Assembly (NCBI RefSeq): GCF_001982635.1
Contig: NZ_MKFI01000008.1
Coordinates: 362,035 to 426,034, forward strand
From: Bradyrhizobium mercantei
GTDB taxonomy: Bacteria > Pseudomonadota > Alphaproteobacteria > Rhizobiales > Xanthobacteraceae
Length of the DNA stretch: 64,000 nt
Direction: 5' to 3'
Part shown: in pieces, positions 16,491 to 24,737 of the stretch
How positions within the stretch are numbered: position 1 is the first letter of the stretch
Layout: each line of letters starts with the position of its first letter
Made by a program: the position numbers and the translations under genes
Notes under the pieces: model-generated
What the model was told of the DNA's origin: nothing
Databases searched by the model: none
The model's input: the letters and a program-made list of their open reading frames with translations, nothing else

Positions 16491-18032
16491 TCATCCCTTC
16501 TCGGCAGAGAGAAACAGCCGATAGGCCGGATTCTCGCTCTCGTTCCAGTAGGGATAGCCGAGCGCATCCAGCGCCTGCACGAACCGGGCGCGCTCCTGCG
16601 GCTTGACCTCGATGCCAGCCAGGATGCGCCCGTAATCAGCGCCGTGATTGCGGTAGTGGAACAGCGAGACGTTCCAATCGGGTGCTAGGCTCTCGAGGAA
16701 TTTCAGCAACGCGCCGGGACGCTCCGGAAACTCGAAGCGGTAGATCACTTCGTCCTTGAGCAGCGGGGCGCGGCCACCCACCATGTAGCGTACATGGTCC
16801 TTGGCCATCTCGTTGTCGCTCAGGTCGAGGATCGGATAGCCCTCTCGCCGCAGCAGCTCCATGACCTCCCGCTTCTCGGCCTCGCCGCGGCTCAGCGCGA
16901 TGCCGACGAACAGCTGCGCCGGCGCGGTCGTCTCGTTGAAGCGGTAGTTGAACTCCGTGATGGCGCGCGAACCGAGGATACGGATGAAGTGCCGGTAGCT
17001 GCCCGGCTTCTCCGGTACGGTCACCGCAAGCAAGGCCTCACGATGCTCGCCGACCTCGGCGCGATCGGCGATGGTGCGCAGCCGGTCGAAATTCAGATTG
17101 GCCCCGCTGTTGACGGCGATCAGGCTGCCGTCGCTCAGCGCGCCGCGCTCGGCATAGGCCTTGAGGCCGGCGAGCGCCAATGCTCCCGACGGCTCGGCCA
17201 CCGATCGCACGTCATCGAAGATGTCCTTGATCGCCGCGCACATCGCGTCGGTATCGACGGTGACGACCTCGTCGAGCAAATCGCGGCAGAGCCGGAACGT
17301 CTCGGTTCCGACCTTGCGAACCGCGACGCCGTCGGCGAACAGTCCGACCTGATCCAGCGCGACCACGCTGCCTTTTGCCAACGCCGCCGCCATCGAGGCG
17401 GCGTCGGCCGGCTCCACGCCGACGACCTTGATCGACGGATTGAGGAACTTGACGAACGCGGCGACGCCGGCCGCCAGCCCGCCACCGCCGATCGGCACGA
17501 AGATCGCTTCGATCGGATCGGGATGCTGCCGCAGGATCTCCATCCCGACGGTCCCCTGGCCGGCAATCACATCCGGGTCGTCGAACGGATGCACGAAGGT
17601 CAGGCCGCGCGCGACCTCGATCTCCCTGGCCTTGGTCTGCGCGTCGTCGAAGGCGTCGCCATGCAGCACAACGTCGCCGCCCAGACGCCGGACAGCTTCG
17701 ACCTTGATGGCGGGCGTCGTCCGCGGCATCACGATCGTCGCGGGAATGCCGAGCTTGCGCGCCGACAGCGCCACGCCCTGCGCGTGATTGCCCGCCGACG
17801 CGCAGATCACGCCCAGCCTGCGCTGCGCCTCCGGCAGCCTGACAATCTTGTTGTAGGCGCCGCGAAGCTTGAACGAGAAGATCGGCTGGAAGTCTTCCCG
17901 CTTCAGCAGCACGGATCGCGACAAGCGCTCCGAGAGCCGCGGCATCGGGTCGAGCGGCGTCTCGACCGCCACGTCGTAGACGCGGGCGGTGAGGATGCTT
18001 TGGGCGTAGTCGTGGAGCGCGTTGGCGGTCAT
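16491..18032 (-). CDS. ilvA: Threonine ammonia-lyase, biosynthetic
   Basis: A 513-residue PLP enzyme that deaminates threonine to 2-oxobutanoate, the first step of isoleucine synthesis, in the cytoplasm. The PLP lysine is Lys55 in FSFKLRGAYNK, and the phosphate loop is PIGGGGLAAG. The C-terminal third (about 330-513) forms two ACT-like regulatory domains, so allosteric control by isoleucine is expected. The length matches the long biosynthetic form (about 514 in E. coli). ATG 18032 is preferred to the TTG 27 bp upstream. It is unrelated to its catabolic neighbours and is transcribed alone. Confidence 0.94.
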   Translation of the reverse strand: MTANALHDYAQSILTARVYDVAVETPLDPMPRLSERLSRSVLLKREDFQPIFSFKLRGAYNKIVRLPEAQRRLGVICASAGNHAQGVALSARKLGIPATIVMPRTTPAIKVEAVRRLGGDVVLHGDAFDDAQTKAREIEVARGLTFVHPFDDPDVIAGQGTVGMEILRQHPDPIEAIFVPIGGGGLAAGVAAFVKFLNPSIKVVGVEPADAASMAAALAKGSVVALDQVGLFADGVAVRKVGTETFRLCRDLLDEVVTVDTDAMCAAIKDIFDDVRSVAEPSGALALAGLKAYAERGALSDGSLIAVNSGANLNFDRLRTIADRAEVGEHREALLAVTVPEKPGSYRHFIRILGSRAITEFNYRFNETTAPAQLFVGIALSRGEAEKREVMELLRREGYPILDLSDNEMAKDHVRYMVGGRAPLLKDEVIYRFEFPERPGALLKFLESLAPDWNVSLFHYRNHGADYGRILAGIEVKPQERARFVQALDALGYPYWNESENPAYRLFLSAEKG

Positions 18033-18368
18033 CGGGTCGCTTCTGTCGATGGGAGGCAATCCTTATCGGTTGCACCTGCCCATCATCGGCGCCGACCTGG
18101 CGAGCAGACGGCACGGAACCGCCGCTGCATCCAGCGCGAAGCATCGCATGACCGGAGGCGCGAGTGAAGCAAAGACCGGCGGCAGGCGGGGCGCCGCCAA
18201 AATATCGAAAACAACCCCATGCAAAGGAGCCGGCGGCGGCCGGGCAACTTGACACGTCGGGCAACTCAGGGATATATTTCTAGTATTCCGAAATCGACCG
18301 ACGAGCGCCTCCAGCACCGCAGCCGAATCGGTGACCCATCCAAAAATGCTGCCCTGGGTTTGACCGGT
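18033..18368. promoter_or_regulatory. 336-bp intergenic region upstream of threonine deaminase
   Basis: It lies between the end of the M24 gene and the start of ilvA, both leftward. It should contain the ilvA promoter. An AT-rich patch (GATATATTTCTAGTATTCCG, 18270-18289) stands out against the GC-rich surroundings. I see no leader peptide, T-box or convincing terminator, and no gene. Confidence 0.45.
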
Positions 18369-19559
18369 TCACGTCATGAGACGTGATGAATTCCATTCCC
18401 GGCCGTGGTCACCGGGTGCTTCCCAGCCCGCTTCGGTGACGATCAGGGTGTCCTCGAGCTTGATGTAGCCGCGCGCCGGATGCAGCAGCGCGGTTTCGAT
18501 CGAGATCACCATGCCGCGCTCGAGCGGCCGGCCGGCGTCATACGGTACGTAAGGCACCGGGCCGGTCGCGGTCAGGCGCGGCGCTTCATGACTGACGAGC
18601 CCGATGCCGTGCGCCGTGAAGTCGAGCACGGCGCGATGCGGCGAGGATTTTACCGCCGCTTCGCCTGCCGTAATGATGTCGCCGCCCATGGCGCCCGGCC
18701 GGATCACGCGGCGCGAAACCTGCTGGATGTCCTCGATTTCTTGCAACAGTTCGCGCAATTCGGCGTCGGGCTCACCCAAAATGCCCATGCGGCTGAGGTC
18801 GCCGATATAGCCCCGGTAGTTTCCGCCGGAATCGATCGAGATCACGTCGCCCTCCTCGAGACGCTGGTTCGACGGCGCACGGTTGTGGCTCTTGCCGCCG
18901 GCGATCAGGCAATATTCGAACACGAGATCGCGCTCCTGCTCCTCGCGGCGCAGACGGGCGACGACGTCGTTCTTGCTCATGCCCGGGTCGCAGGCCTTGA
19001 ACGTCGCCATCATCGCGTCGACGACGCGTACGGACGCCTCCCTGATGAGGTCGAGCTCGGCGGGAGATTTGACGGCACGGAGGCGTTCAAGCGTGAAATG
19101 GGCCTCGCGGAATTCGAGATTGCCAAGACCGGCAAGCAGATGATCCCTGGCGTCGGCCGGCAGAAAGCCGGCCTCGATGCCGACGCGCTTTGCCGTGCCG
19201 CCCAGCTTTCTTACATGATCGATCGCGAGCGCCATCGCGTCGATCGTCCCCCAGCTGCCTGTCTCGACAAGCGGCGTCCATATCCGTCCGAGCTCATGCT
19301 CGAACTTCTCCATGCGGTTGCCGATGTAGATCGAGTTTTCCGGATGTCCTTTCTGATAGACGAACACCGGCAGATAGCGGCTGGTGCCGATCGCCTCCAT
19401 GACATCGAAGAAAAAGAAACGATAGCCGCCGAGCAGATACTGCACATTGTGACGCGAGGTGGCGATCAGGATGTCGAGCCCCGCCTCGTCCATCAGCCGG
19501 TCGAGCTTTGCAGTATCGAACGGCGCCGCAGTTGCGATCGTGTCGAACGCGTTGTCCAT
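18369..19559 (-). CDS. M24-family (Xaa-Pro/creatinase-fold) metallohydrolase
   Basis: A 396-residue pita-bread enzyme. The five metal ligands of M24 are visible: two Asp (VISIDSGG and YIGDLSR), His (FTAHGIG), Glu (SIETALL) and Glu (KLEDTL). An N-terminal creatinase-like domain occupies about residues 1-160. The ATG at 19559 gives the usual start; the frame extends upstream only as unlikely sequence. It is the last of four tightly spaced leftward genes with an AAHS-type MFS, an alpha/beta hydrolase and a FAD hydroxylase. It may therefore hydrolyse a C-N bond of an aromatic amide or conjugate rather than act as a proline peptidase; that is inference from context. Confidence 0.87.
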   Translation of the reverse strand: MDNAFDTIATAAPFDTAKLDRLMDEAGLDILIATSRHNVQYLLGGYRFFFFDVMEAIGTSRYLPVFVYQKGHPENSIYIGNRMEKFEHELGRIWTPLVETGSWGTIDAMALAIDHVRKLGGTAKRVGIEAGFLPADARDHLLAGLGNLEFREAHFTLERLRAVKSPAELDLIREASVRVVDAMMATFKACDPGMSKNDVVARLRREEQERDLVFEYCLIAGGKSHNRAPSNQRLEEGDVISIDSGGNYRGYIGDLSRMGILGEPDAELRELLQEIEDIQQVSRRVIRPGAMGGDIITAGEAAVKSSPHRAVLDFTAHGIGLVSHEAPRLTATGPVPYVPYDAGRPLERGMVISIETALLHPARGYIKLEDTLIVTEAGWEAPGDHGREWNSSRLMT

Positions 19560-19579
19560 GGTTAAGACCTTTCGTTTTC

Positions 19580-20992
19580 TCAAGTGGCCGTCTTCGCCGC
19601 CAGCGACTTCGATGTGGCGCTCGCGCCTGCGTTCTCGCCGAACAGCGCCACCGGACGTCCGTGCGGCTCGACTCCGAGGAACGTAAAGGCAAGCCCGATC
19701 AGGAGACCCGCGCCGGCAAGAAAGCAGAACGCCGGCATCACCGCCGCGGCCGTTGCGCTCGGATGCACGAGATTGTCCGCACCGGCGATCAATGCGAGAC
19801 ACAGCGGGCCTACGATCTTGCCGACCCCGTTCGAGAGCTGGGCAAGGCCGACCGCGCGTCCCGAAATCTGGACCGGAAAGATCTCCGCGGGATACGGCCC
19901 GATGTTCGAGAACCCGCCGTCGAAGAACACGGCACCGACGGTCAGGAAGACCAGGAACAGCGGCACCGAGCCGGCAAAGTCGTTATGGAAATAAGCCGCC
20001 AGCGCCAGCGAAACCGCGGTGCCATAGCCCATCAACTGGCCACACGGCTTGCGGCCGATCCGATGCGCGAGGAAAGCGAAGCCGGTCCGGCCGAGGACGC
20101 CGGCGAGGCTGACATAGATGAACATCTTCGCCGCTTCCTGGGGTGCGACGCCAAGCAGCAGCGCCACGATGGTCGGCCCCCACAAGAAGACTCCGTAGTT
20201 CGCCGTGCTGGCGCCGAACCAGATCAGCACCGTCAGCCAGAAGCGCCGCTGCTCGGCAAAGAGATCGGCAAATGTCGCCGGATTCGCCGGCGGCAACGTG
20301 GGCAGCGTGAACGCATCGCCGCCGACCCGATAGAGTTTCCGGATGCTCGCCTGCGCCTCGCGCACGCGGCCCTTGCTGATCAGCCAGCGCGGCGATTCCG
20401 GCATGATGATCATGGTCAGAATTCCGAGGATGATCGGCAGGAAGCCGACCGCCGCCAATCCGCGCCAGCCGACCAATGGCAGCAGGAAGCTCGCCGTCAC
20501 CGACGCCGACAGCACGCCAAAGGCAACCGGCACGACCACGAGGCTCGTCACCAGCGTGCGATGACGGGTCGGGGCGAATTCGACGATCGCAGGAACCGCC
20601 GCCGCCGCGCCCGCGGCAAGGCCGAAGCCGACGAAGAAGCGCAGGATCGCAAACGCGACCCAGCCGTCTTCCGGAATGAACGCGATCGCGCCCGAGGTCA
20701 GGCCGCAGAGCATGACGCCGGCAACCGCCAACGGCTTGCGCCCGAAACGATCGGCGAGGAAGCCCGCGACGAACGCCCCGAGCATCGCGCCGATGCCGGC
20801 GCTCATCAGCATGATCGAGGTCTGCCCGAACGTCAGGTGCCATTTCGGCGCCAGCACCGAGACCAGGAAGCCGACGACGAAGAAATCGAAGAAATCGACC
20901 ACGCCTGCCACGGCGAAGATGATGATCGATAACCAATAGCGCGTCGTCACCGGCGCTTCGTCGAACGGCACTGCGTTCGTTTGCTCAACCAT
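19580..20992 (-). CDS. MFS transporter, aromatic acid:proton symporter type
   Basis: A 470-residue 12-helix permease. VVDFFDFFVVGF in helix 1 and ADRFGRKPL in loop 2-3 match the AAHS family, which imports aromatic acids such as 4-hydroxybenzoate. It lies 17 bp after the hydrolase gene and 19 bp before the M24 gene in a four-gene operon led by an aromatic hydroxylase, so it probably brings in that operon's substrate. The C-terminus is a short polar tail (NAGASATSKSLAAKTAT). Confidence 0.9.
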   Translation of the reverse strand: MVEQTNAVPFDEAPVTTRYWLSIIIFAVAGVVDFFDFFVVGFLVSVLAPKWHLTFGQTSIMLMSAGIGAMLGAFVAGFLADRFGRKPLAVAGVMLCGLTSGAIAFIPEDGWVAFAILRFFVGFGLAAGAAAAVPAIVEFAPTRHRTLVTSLVVVPVAFGVLSASVTASFLLPLVGWRGLAAVGFLPIILGILTMIIMPESPRWLISKGRVREAQASIRKLYRVGGDAFTLPTLPPANPATFADLFAEQRRFWLTVLIWFGASTANYGVFLWGPTIVALLLGVAPQEAAKMFIYVSLAGVLGRTGFAFLAHRIGRKPCGQLMGYGTAVSLALAAYFHNDFAGSVPLFLVFLTVGAVFFDGGFSNIGPYPAEIFPVQISGRAVGLAQLSNGVGKIVGPLCLALIAGADNLVHPSATAAAVMPAFCFLAGAGLLIGLAFTFLGVEPHGRPVALFGENAGASATSKSLAAKTAT

Positions 20993-21010
20993 GGTCTCCC
21001 CCTGTTGTTG

Positions 21011-21802
21011 TCAAGCTGCCTTCTTTTTTGAATTCAGGAATGCCGTCACCGCCTCCGCCACCTGCTCGGGCGCCTGGATCGAGGCGACGTGGCCGGCGTT
21101 CGCGATCGTCCTGGTCTCGACGCAGGCAAGATCGCGGGCGAGCGCAAATGTCTCGGCATTCGGGATCAACCGGTCGTCGCTGCCCGCAAGCAGCAGCGTC
21201 GGGCGATCGAAGCCGGTCAGATCGGCGGCGACAGGCTGCGCCAGCAAGGCGCCGCGGCGCGCCTTCTGGCCGTCGTCGCGGTTGGCGCCACGGAAGATGT
21301 CGATCAGTTCGGGCCGCGCGCGCAGATAATCCGGCGGGAAGAAGAACTCCGCAATCTTCGGCGCGTTGCCTGCGGTGTCCGCGCGGTAGGACGCGAGTGT
21401 GCGGAAGGCATCCGCATTGACGTCGAGCGGGCTCTTGTTGACCTTCCAGGTACTGCTCAGGACCAGGCGATCGATGCTGCCGGGATGGCGCGCCGCCAGC
21501 ACTTGCGCGATCTGGCCGCCCAGGGAGGTGCCGAAGACATGGGCGCGATCGTACCCGAGTCCCTTGATCAGGGCCGCGGCATCATCGGCCAGGTCGGCCA
21601 GCGAATAGGACGACGGGGGATTCCTGGTGGCGCCGGAGTCGCGCTGATCATAGGCGATCACGGTGAAATGCGCCGCCAGCGCCGGCGCAAGATCGTTAAA
21701 CATCGAGTGATCGGCTTCACCGCCATGCAGCAGCACGATCGGCTCGCCATGTCCGGTTTTCTCGAACGCCGTGATGACGCCGTTGGCTTCGAACGATTGC
21801 AT
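21011..21802 (-). CDS. Alpha/beta hydrolase
   Basis: A 263-residue hydrolase with an oxyanion segment LLHGG (residues 24-28), nucleophile elbow GTSLGG (Ser93), the acid loop LLLAGSDDRLIP and a C-terminal His in NAGHVAS. The compact fold resembles 3-oxoadipate enol-lactonase and meta-cleavage hydrolases. It starts 8 bp downstream of the FAD hydroxylase gene. It could open a lactone or hydrolyse an ester or ring-cleavage product in the same pathway; the substrate is not resolved. Confidence 0.9.
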   Translation of the reverse strand: MQSFEANGVITAFEKTGHGEPIVLLHGGEADHSMFNDLAPALAAHFTVIAYDQRDSGATRNPPSSYSLADLADDAAALIKGLGYDRAHVFGTSLGGQIAQVLAARHPGSIDRLVLSSTWKVNKSPLDVNADAFRTLASYRADTAGNAPKIAEFFFPPDYLRARPELIDIFRGANRDDGQKARRGALLAQPVAADLTGFDRPTLLLAGSDDRLIPNAETFALARDLACVETRTIANAGHVASIQAPEQVAEAVTAFLNSKKKAA

Positions 21803-21811
21803 CGGAGGCCC

Positions 21812-23431
21812 CTAGTGCAGCAGTGTTGAAAGCGCGCCGGCCAGCTCCTTCGCCGGATCCGACGGCAGCCACGGCATCCGCCACGCCACATGTCCATCGG
21901 GGCGCACCAGCACGGCGCCGCGCATGCCGAGCTGGAAGCCGTCCGCCGGATCCGCCGACGGCAACTGCTTCAGCGACAGCGGCAGGCGGGTCTTCTCCGA
22001 TACCTGCCGTCCCGCCTCCAGCCATTCGCTGCCGAGCGGCCCGGTGACGACGGTGAATTCCTTGTCGAACCAGTCGAGCGTCGATTTCTTCCGCGAAGGC
22101 TCGAGCCACATGTGCGGAAAGCGCGCGCCGGGACGGTCCGTCGGCGTGTAGTAGCGGGAGTTCAACGCCTTCGCGACGGTGCCATCGGGGATCACCGCAC
22201 CCTCCTCGTAATTGTGCCCGAGGTTCTGACCGATGCTGTGCAGATGATTATCCATGTCGTTGATCCAGAACCTGATGCGGTCTGGATTGCGTGATCGCAC
22301 GGCGTCGTCGGTCAGACCGAAGCGCAGCCGGTTGCCGTAGCTGAAATTGGCATTGGATTGCGCGATCGGGCGGCGTTCGCTGGAATAGCTGTCGAGCAGC
22401 TTCTCATCCGCCAGGCCCTTCAGAACGAAGGCGAGCTTCCAGGCGAGATTGTGTGCGTCCTGAACGCCGGAGTTCAGGCCGAAGCCGCCGGTCGGCGGAA
22501 AGCGGTGCGCGCAGTCGCCGACCAGAAACACCCGGCCCTTCCGGAAGGTCTCGGCCACCTGCATGCTGACGCGCCAGATCGAACGGTTCAAAAGCGTGAC
22601 ATCGAGGTCGGGAATGCCGACATGGCCGCGCGCGATCTCGATGAACTCCTGGTCGGTCCACGGCCGCTCGCGATCGTCCTTGGTCAGGCCGATCTGCGTC
22701 ACGGTCAGCCAGCGATCCCTGCCGTTGGTGTTGAGGATGCCGGCGCGCGGCAGATCGGGCCTTTCGGGGACGATGATGAAGCCGGCGGCCTCGCGCGCAA
22801 TCGGCAACCGCGACAGATCGGCTCGCCAATACTCGTTCGACATCACCGCCAGCGTGGATGGTCCGACCATTTCGATCCCGGCGCTACGCCGGGTCTGGCT
22901 GCCCGCGCCATCCGCGGCGATCAGATAGGTCGCCGTCCACCGCATCACCGCGCCGGTCTTCTCGCAACGGGTCGTTACGTTGACGCCGCTGTTGGTCTCC
23001 TCGAACGACTCGCAGGACGTGTTGAACAGGACCGTGGCGTGTTTGGACTTCTCGACCACCCGCAGGATTTCCTCCTCGACGGCGTCCTGGGCGACCAGGC
23101 TCTTCCATGCGGGTGTATGACCGACATTCGGCTCGGGACGGGTGCGGCCGAACTCATGTCCCGCGATGCTGTCGAGGAACACGAACATGTCGGAGTTGTC
23201 CTGCAGGCCGCGGTCGCGGATCGCCTGCTCGATCCCCCATTGCCGGAAGATCTCCATGGTGCGGACCCAGCAGCCGCGCGACTTGGGATGATCTGTCGTC
23301 GTCGGGCTCTTCTCGACCACCACGCAGTCGATGCCGAAGCGATCGAGCAGCAGTGACATCGCAAGCCCTACCGGCCCGCCGCCGGCGATGAATACGGACG
23401 TCCGGCGTGCCTCATCGGTGGCGATGCCCAT
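21812..23431 (-). CDS. FAD-dependent aromatic monooxygenase (class A, PheA/MhpA-like)
   Basis: A 539-residue flavoprotein hydroxylase that should add one oxygen to a phenolic ring using NAD(P)H. All three group-A fingerprints are present: GGGPVG (about residues 18-23), ADGAGSQTRR (about 175), and GDCAHRFPPTGGFGLN (about 305). The C-terminal thioredoxin-like domain of TfdB/MhpA types fits the length. It heads the four-gene leftward operon and diverges from a LysR gene. The substrate is probably a hydroxylated aromatic acid or phenol. Confidence 0.92.
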   Translation of the reverse strand: MGIATDEARRTSVFIAGGGPVGLAMSLLLDRFGIDCVVVEKSPTTTDHPKSRGCWVRTMEIFRQWGIEQAIRDRGLQDNSDMFVFLDSIAGHEFGRTRPEPNVGHTPAWKSLVAQDAVEEEILRVVEKSKHATVLFNTSCESFEETNSGVNVTTRCEKTGAVMRWTATYLIAADGAGSQTRRSAGIEMVGPSTLAVMSNEYWRADLSRLPIAREAAGFIIVPERPDLPRAGILNTNGRDRWLTVTQIGLTKDDRERPWTDQEFIEIARGHVGIPDLDVTLLNRSIWRVSMQVAETFRKGRVFLVGDCAHRFPPTGGFGLNSGVQDAHNLAWKLAFVLKGLADEKLLDSYSSERRPIAQSNANFSYGNRLRFGLTDDAVRSRNPDRIRFWINDMDNHLHSIGQNLGHNYEEGAVIPDGTVAKALNSRYYTPTDRPGARFPHMWLEPSRKKSTLDWFDKEFTVVTGPLGSEWLEAGRQVSEKTRLPLSLKQLPSADPADGFQLGMRGAVLVRPDGHVAWRMPWLPSDPAKELAGALSTLLH

Positions 23432-23539
23432 CCTTGTCTCTCCTCGGTTTGATCGTTGCGAGGAGACTGCGCTCTTTTTGGTATCTCACAAGAATATGTT
23501 TGATATGGTATCGATCTCGATTTGAGATGGAGCGCCATC
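23432..23539. promoter_or_regulatory. Divergent LysR/monooxygenase promoter region
   Basis: 108 bp with an AT-rich core. An inverted repeat ATCTCA (23483-23488) and TGAGAT (23523-23528) brackets the stretch AATATGTTTGATATGG. This is a plausible LysR binding zone controlling both directions. Confidence 0.45.
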
Positions 23540-24436
23540 ATGGACCTGCGGCAGATCCGCTATTTCGTGGCCGTGGCCGAGCGTGGCGGCTTTGCCGCCG
23601 CGGCGAGCACGCTGAATGTCGCCCAGTCGGCGCTCAGCCGTCACGTCAAGGAACTCGAGGAGGAATTGGGCGGCGCGCTGCTCGAGCGCGGCGCACGCGG
23701 CGTTTCCGTCACGGAATCCGGCAAGGTGCTGCTGGCGCGAGGGCGCTGGCTGCTTGGCACGATCGACGACATCAAGGCCGAGGTACGCACTGAGAATCGT
23801 GAGCCGAGCGGCACGGTGCGGATCGGCGCGCCGCCGAGCCTCGGCGACATCCTCTACCCGCCGCTGGCCCGGACATTCGTGACGCAGTTTCCGCGCGTGC
23901 GGCTCGAGCTGAACGAGGGCCTGACGGAGAGCGCATCCGAGCGCCTGTTGCGAGGTGAGCTCGATCTGGCGATCGTGACGGCGCCGTCGCCCAACGATCA
24001 CCTCGACCATGAACTGCTCATGGTCGAACAGGTGTTCCTGATCGGGCCGGCGCGCGATCCGCTGCTGAAGCGCGGCAGGCTGACCCGCAAGGAGTTCGAC
24101 GCCCTGCCCTCCGCGGTGGCGCCGCTCAGCCGCAACCCGTTCCCGTCGACGATGCTCTGCGCGGTGCGGGTCGACAACAGCACCCCGATGAAGCGCATGG
24201 TTGCCGAAGGCCTCGGCTATGCCTTGCTGCCCTTCTCCGGAATTCACCAGGAAGTAGCTGCCGGCGTGCTGTCGGCGGCGCTGTTGCCGTGGATGCGCGC
24301 CGACCGCGTCCTGGCATTGCCGCGCGGACGGCCGGTGAGCCGGGCGACGCGCGAGGCGATCACCGCGCTGAAGAAGATCTGCCGCGGCCTGATCGATCAG
24401 GGAATTATCCTGACAGCGCCGGTGCGCAAGACCTGA
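23540..24436 (+). CDS. LysR-family transcriptional regulator
   Basis: A 298-residue LysR regulator with the standard HTH (FAAAASTLNVAQSALSRHVK) and a C-terminal effector domain. The ATG at 23540 gives the canonical MDLRQIRYFV start, so the upstream in-frame codon is not used. It is divergent to the aromatic hydroxylase operon and 301 bp upstream of the Rieske dioxygenase operon, and could regulate either. Confidence 0.93.
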   Translation: MDLRQIRYFVAVAERGGFAAAASTLNVAQSALSRHVKELEEELGGALLERGARGVSVTESGKVLLARGRWLLGTIDDIKAEVRTENREPSGTVRIGAPPSLGDILYPPLARTFVTQFPRVRLELNEGLTESASERLLRGELDLAIVTAPSPNDHLDHELLMVEQVFLIGPARDPLLKRGRLTRKEFDALPSAVAPLSRNPFPSTMLCAVRVDNSTPMKRMVAEGLGYALLPFSGIHQEVAAGVLSAALLPWMRADRVLALPRGRPVSRATREAITALKKICRGLIDQGIILTAPVRKT

Positions 24437-24737
24437 GCGCTCCCTGGCACTCCGGACCACCCGCTGCTTTCGCGCGGTAGCAATCCGCGCGGCCATACTG
24501 CTGTTTCCCGGCGGCCGCCCGGGCGACCGGCCGGGCCCAGCCACGTCCAGCTCCGGCTTTCCGGTCGGCCAACCGTCTTGACCATAGTTGTCATGACAAC
24601 TATAGAGTCGTTCCAAGATTGGCGATCAAGCCGGCTGGTCTCGCCGTGGAACGACGAGAGCCGTGAAACTGCGTTGGCTGCACGGCGACCTTGATGCTCG
24701 CCCTGCACGGCCGGCGGCTTGTCGAAGGGAGGACGTG
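24437..24737. promoter_or_regulatory. Promoter region of the Rieske dioxygenase operon
   Basis: 301 bp without a gene. Its main content is the palindrome at 24584-24603. A strong GGGAGG ribosome site lies just before the ATG at 24738. Upstream it is GC-rich with no other clear signal. The dioxygenase frame stays open back to 24663, but the family N-terminus begins at 24738. Confidence 0.5.
24584..24603. promoter_or_regulatory. Perfect 20-bp palindrome, candidate MarR/GntR operator
   Basis: ATAGTTGTCATGACAACTAT is its own exact reverse complement and lies 134 bp before the dioxygenase alpha start. Palindromes of this size and AT-rich ends are typical of dimeric repressors. The MarR gene that closes this operon (28307) is the obvious candidate to bind it. 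Confidence 0.65.

Noticed and set aside
18033..18368. Leader peptide or T-box attenuator for threonine deaminase
   Set aside because: No Ile/Thr/Leu-rich short frame with alternative hairpins and no T-box sequence could be found.
24663..24737. 25-residue upstream extension of the dioxygenase alpha subunit
   Set aside because: The strong GGGAGG site and family N-terminus are at 24738.
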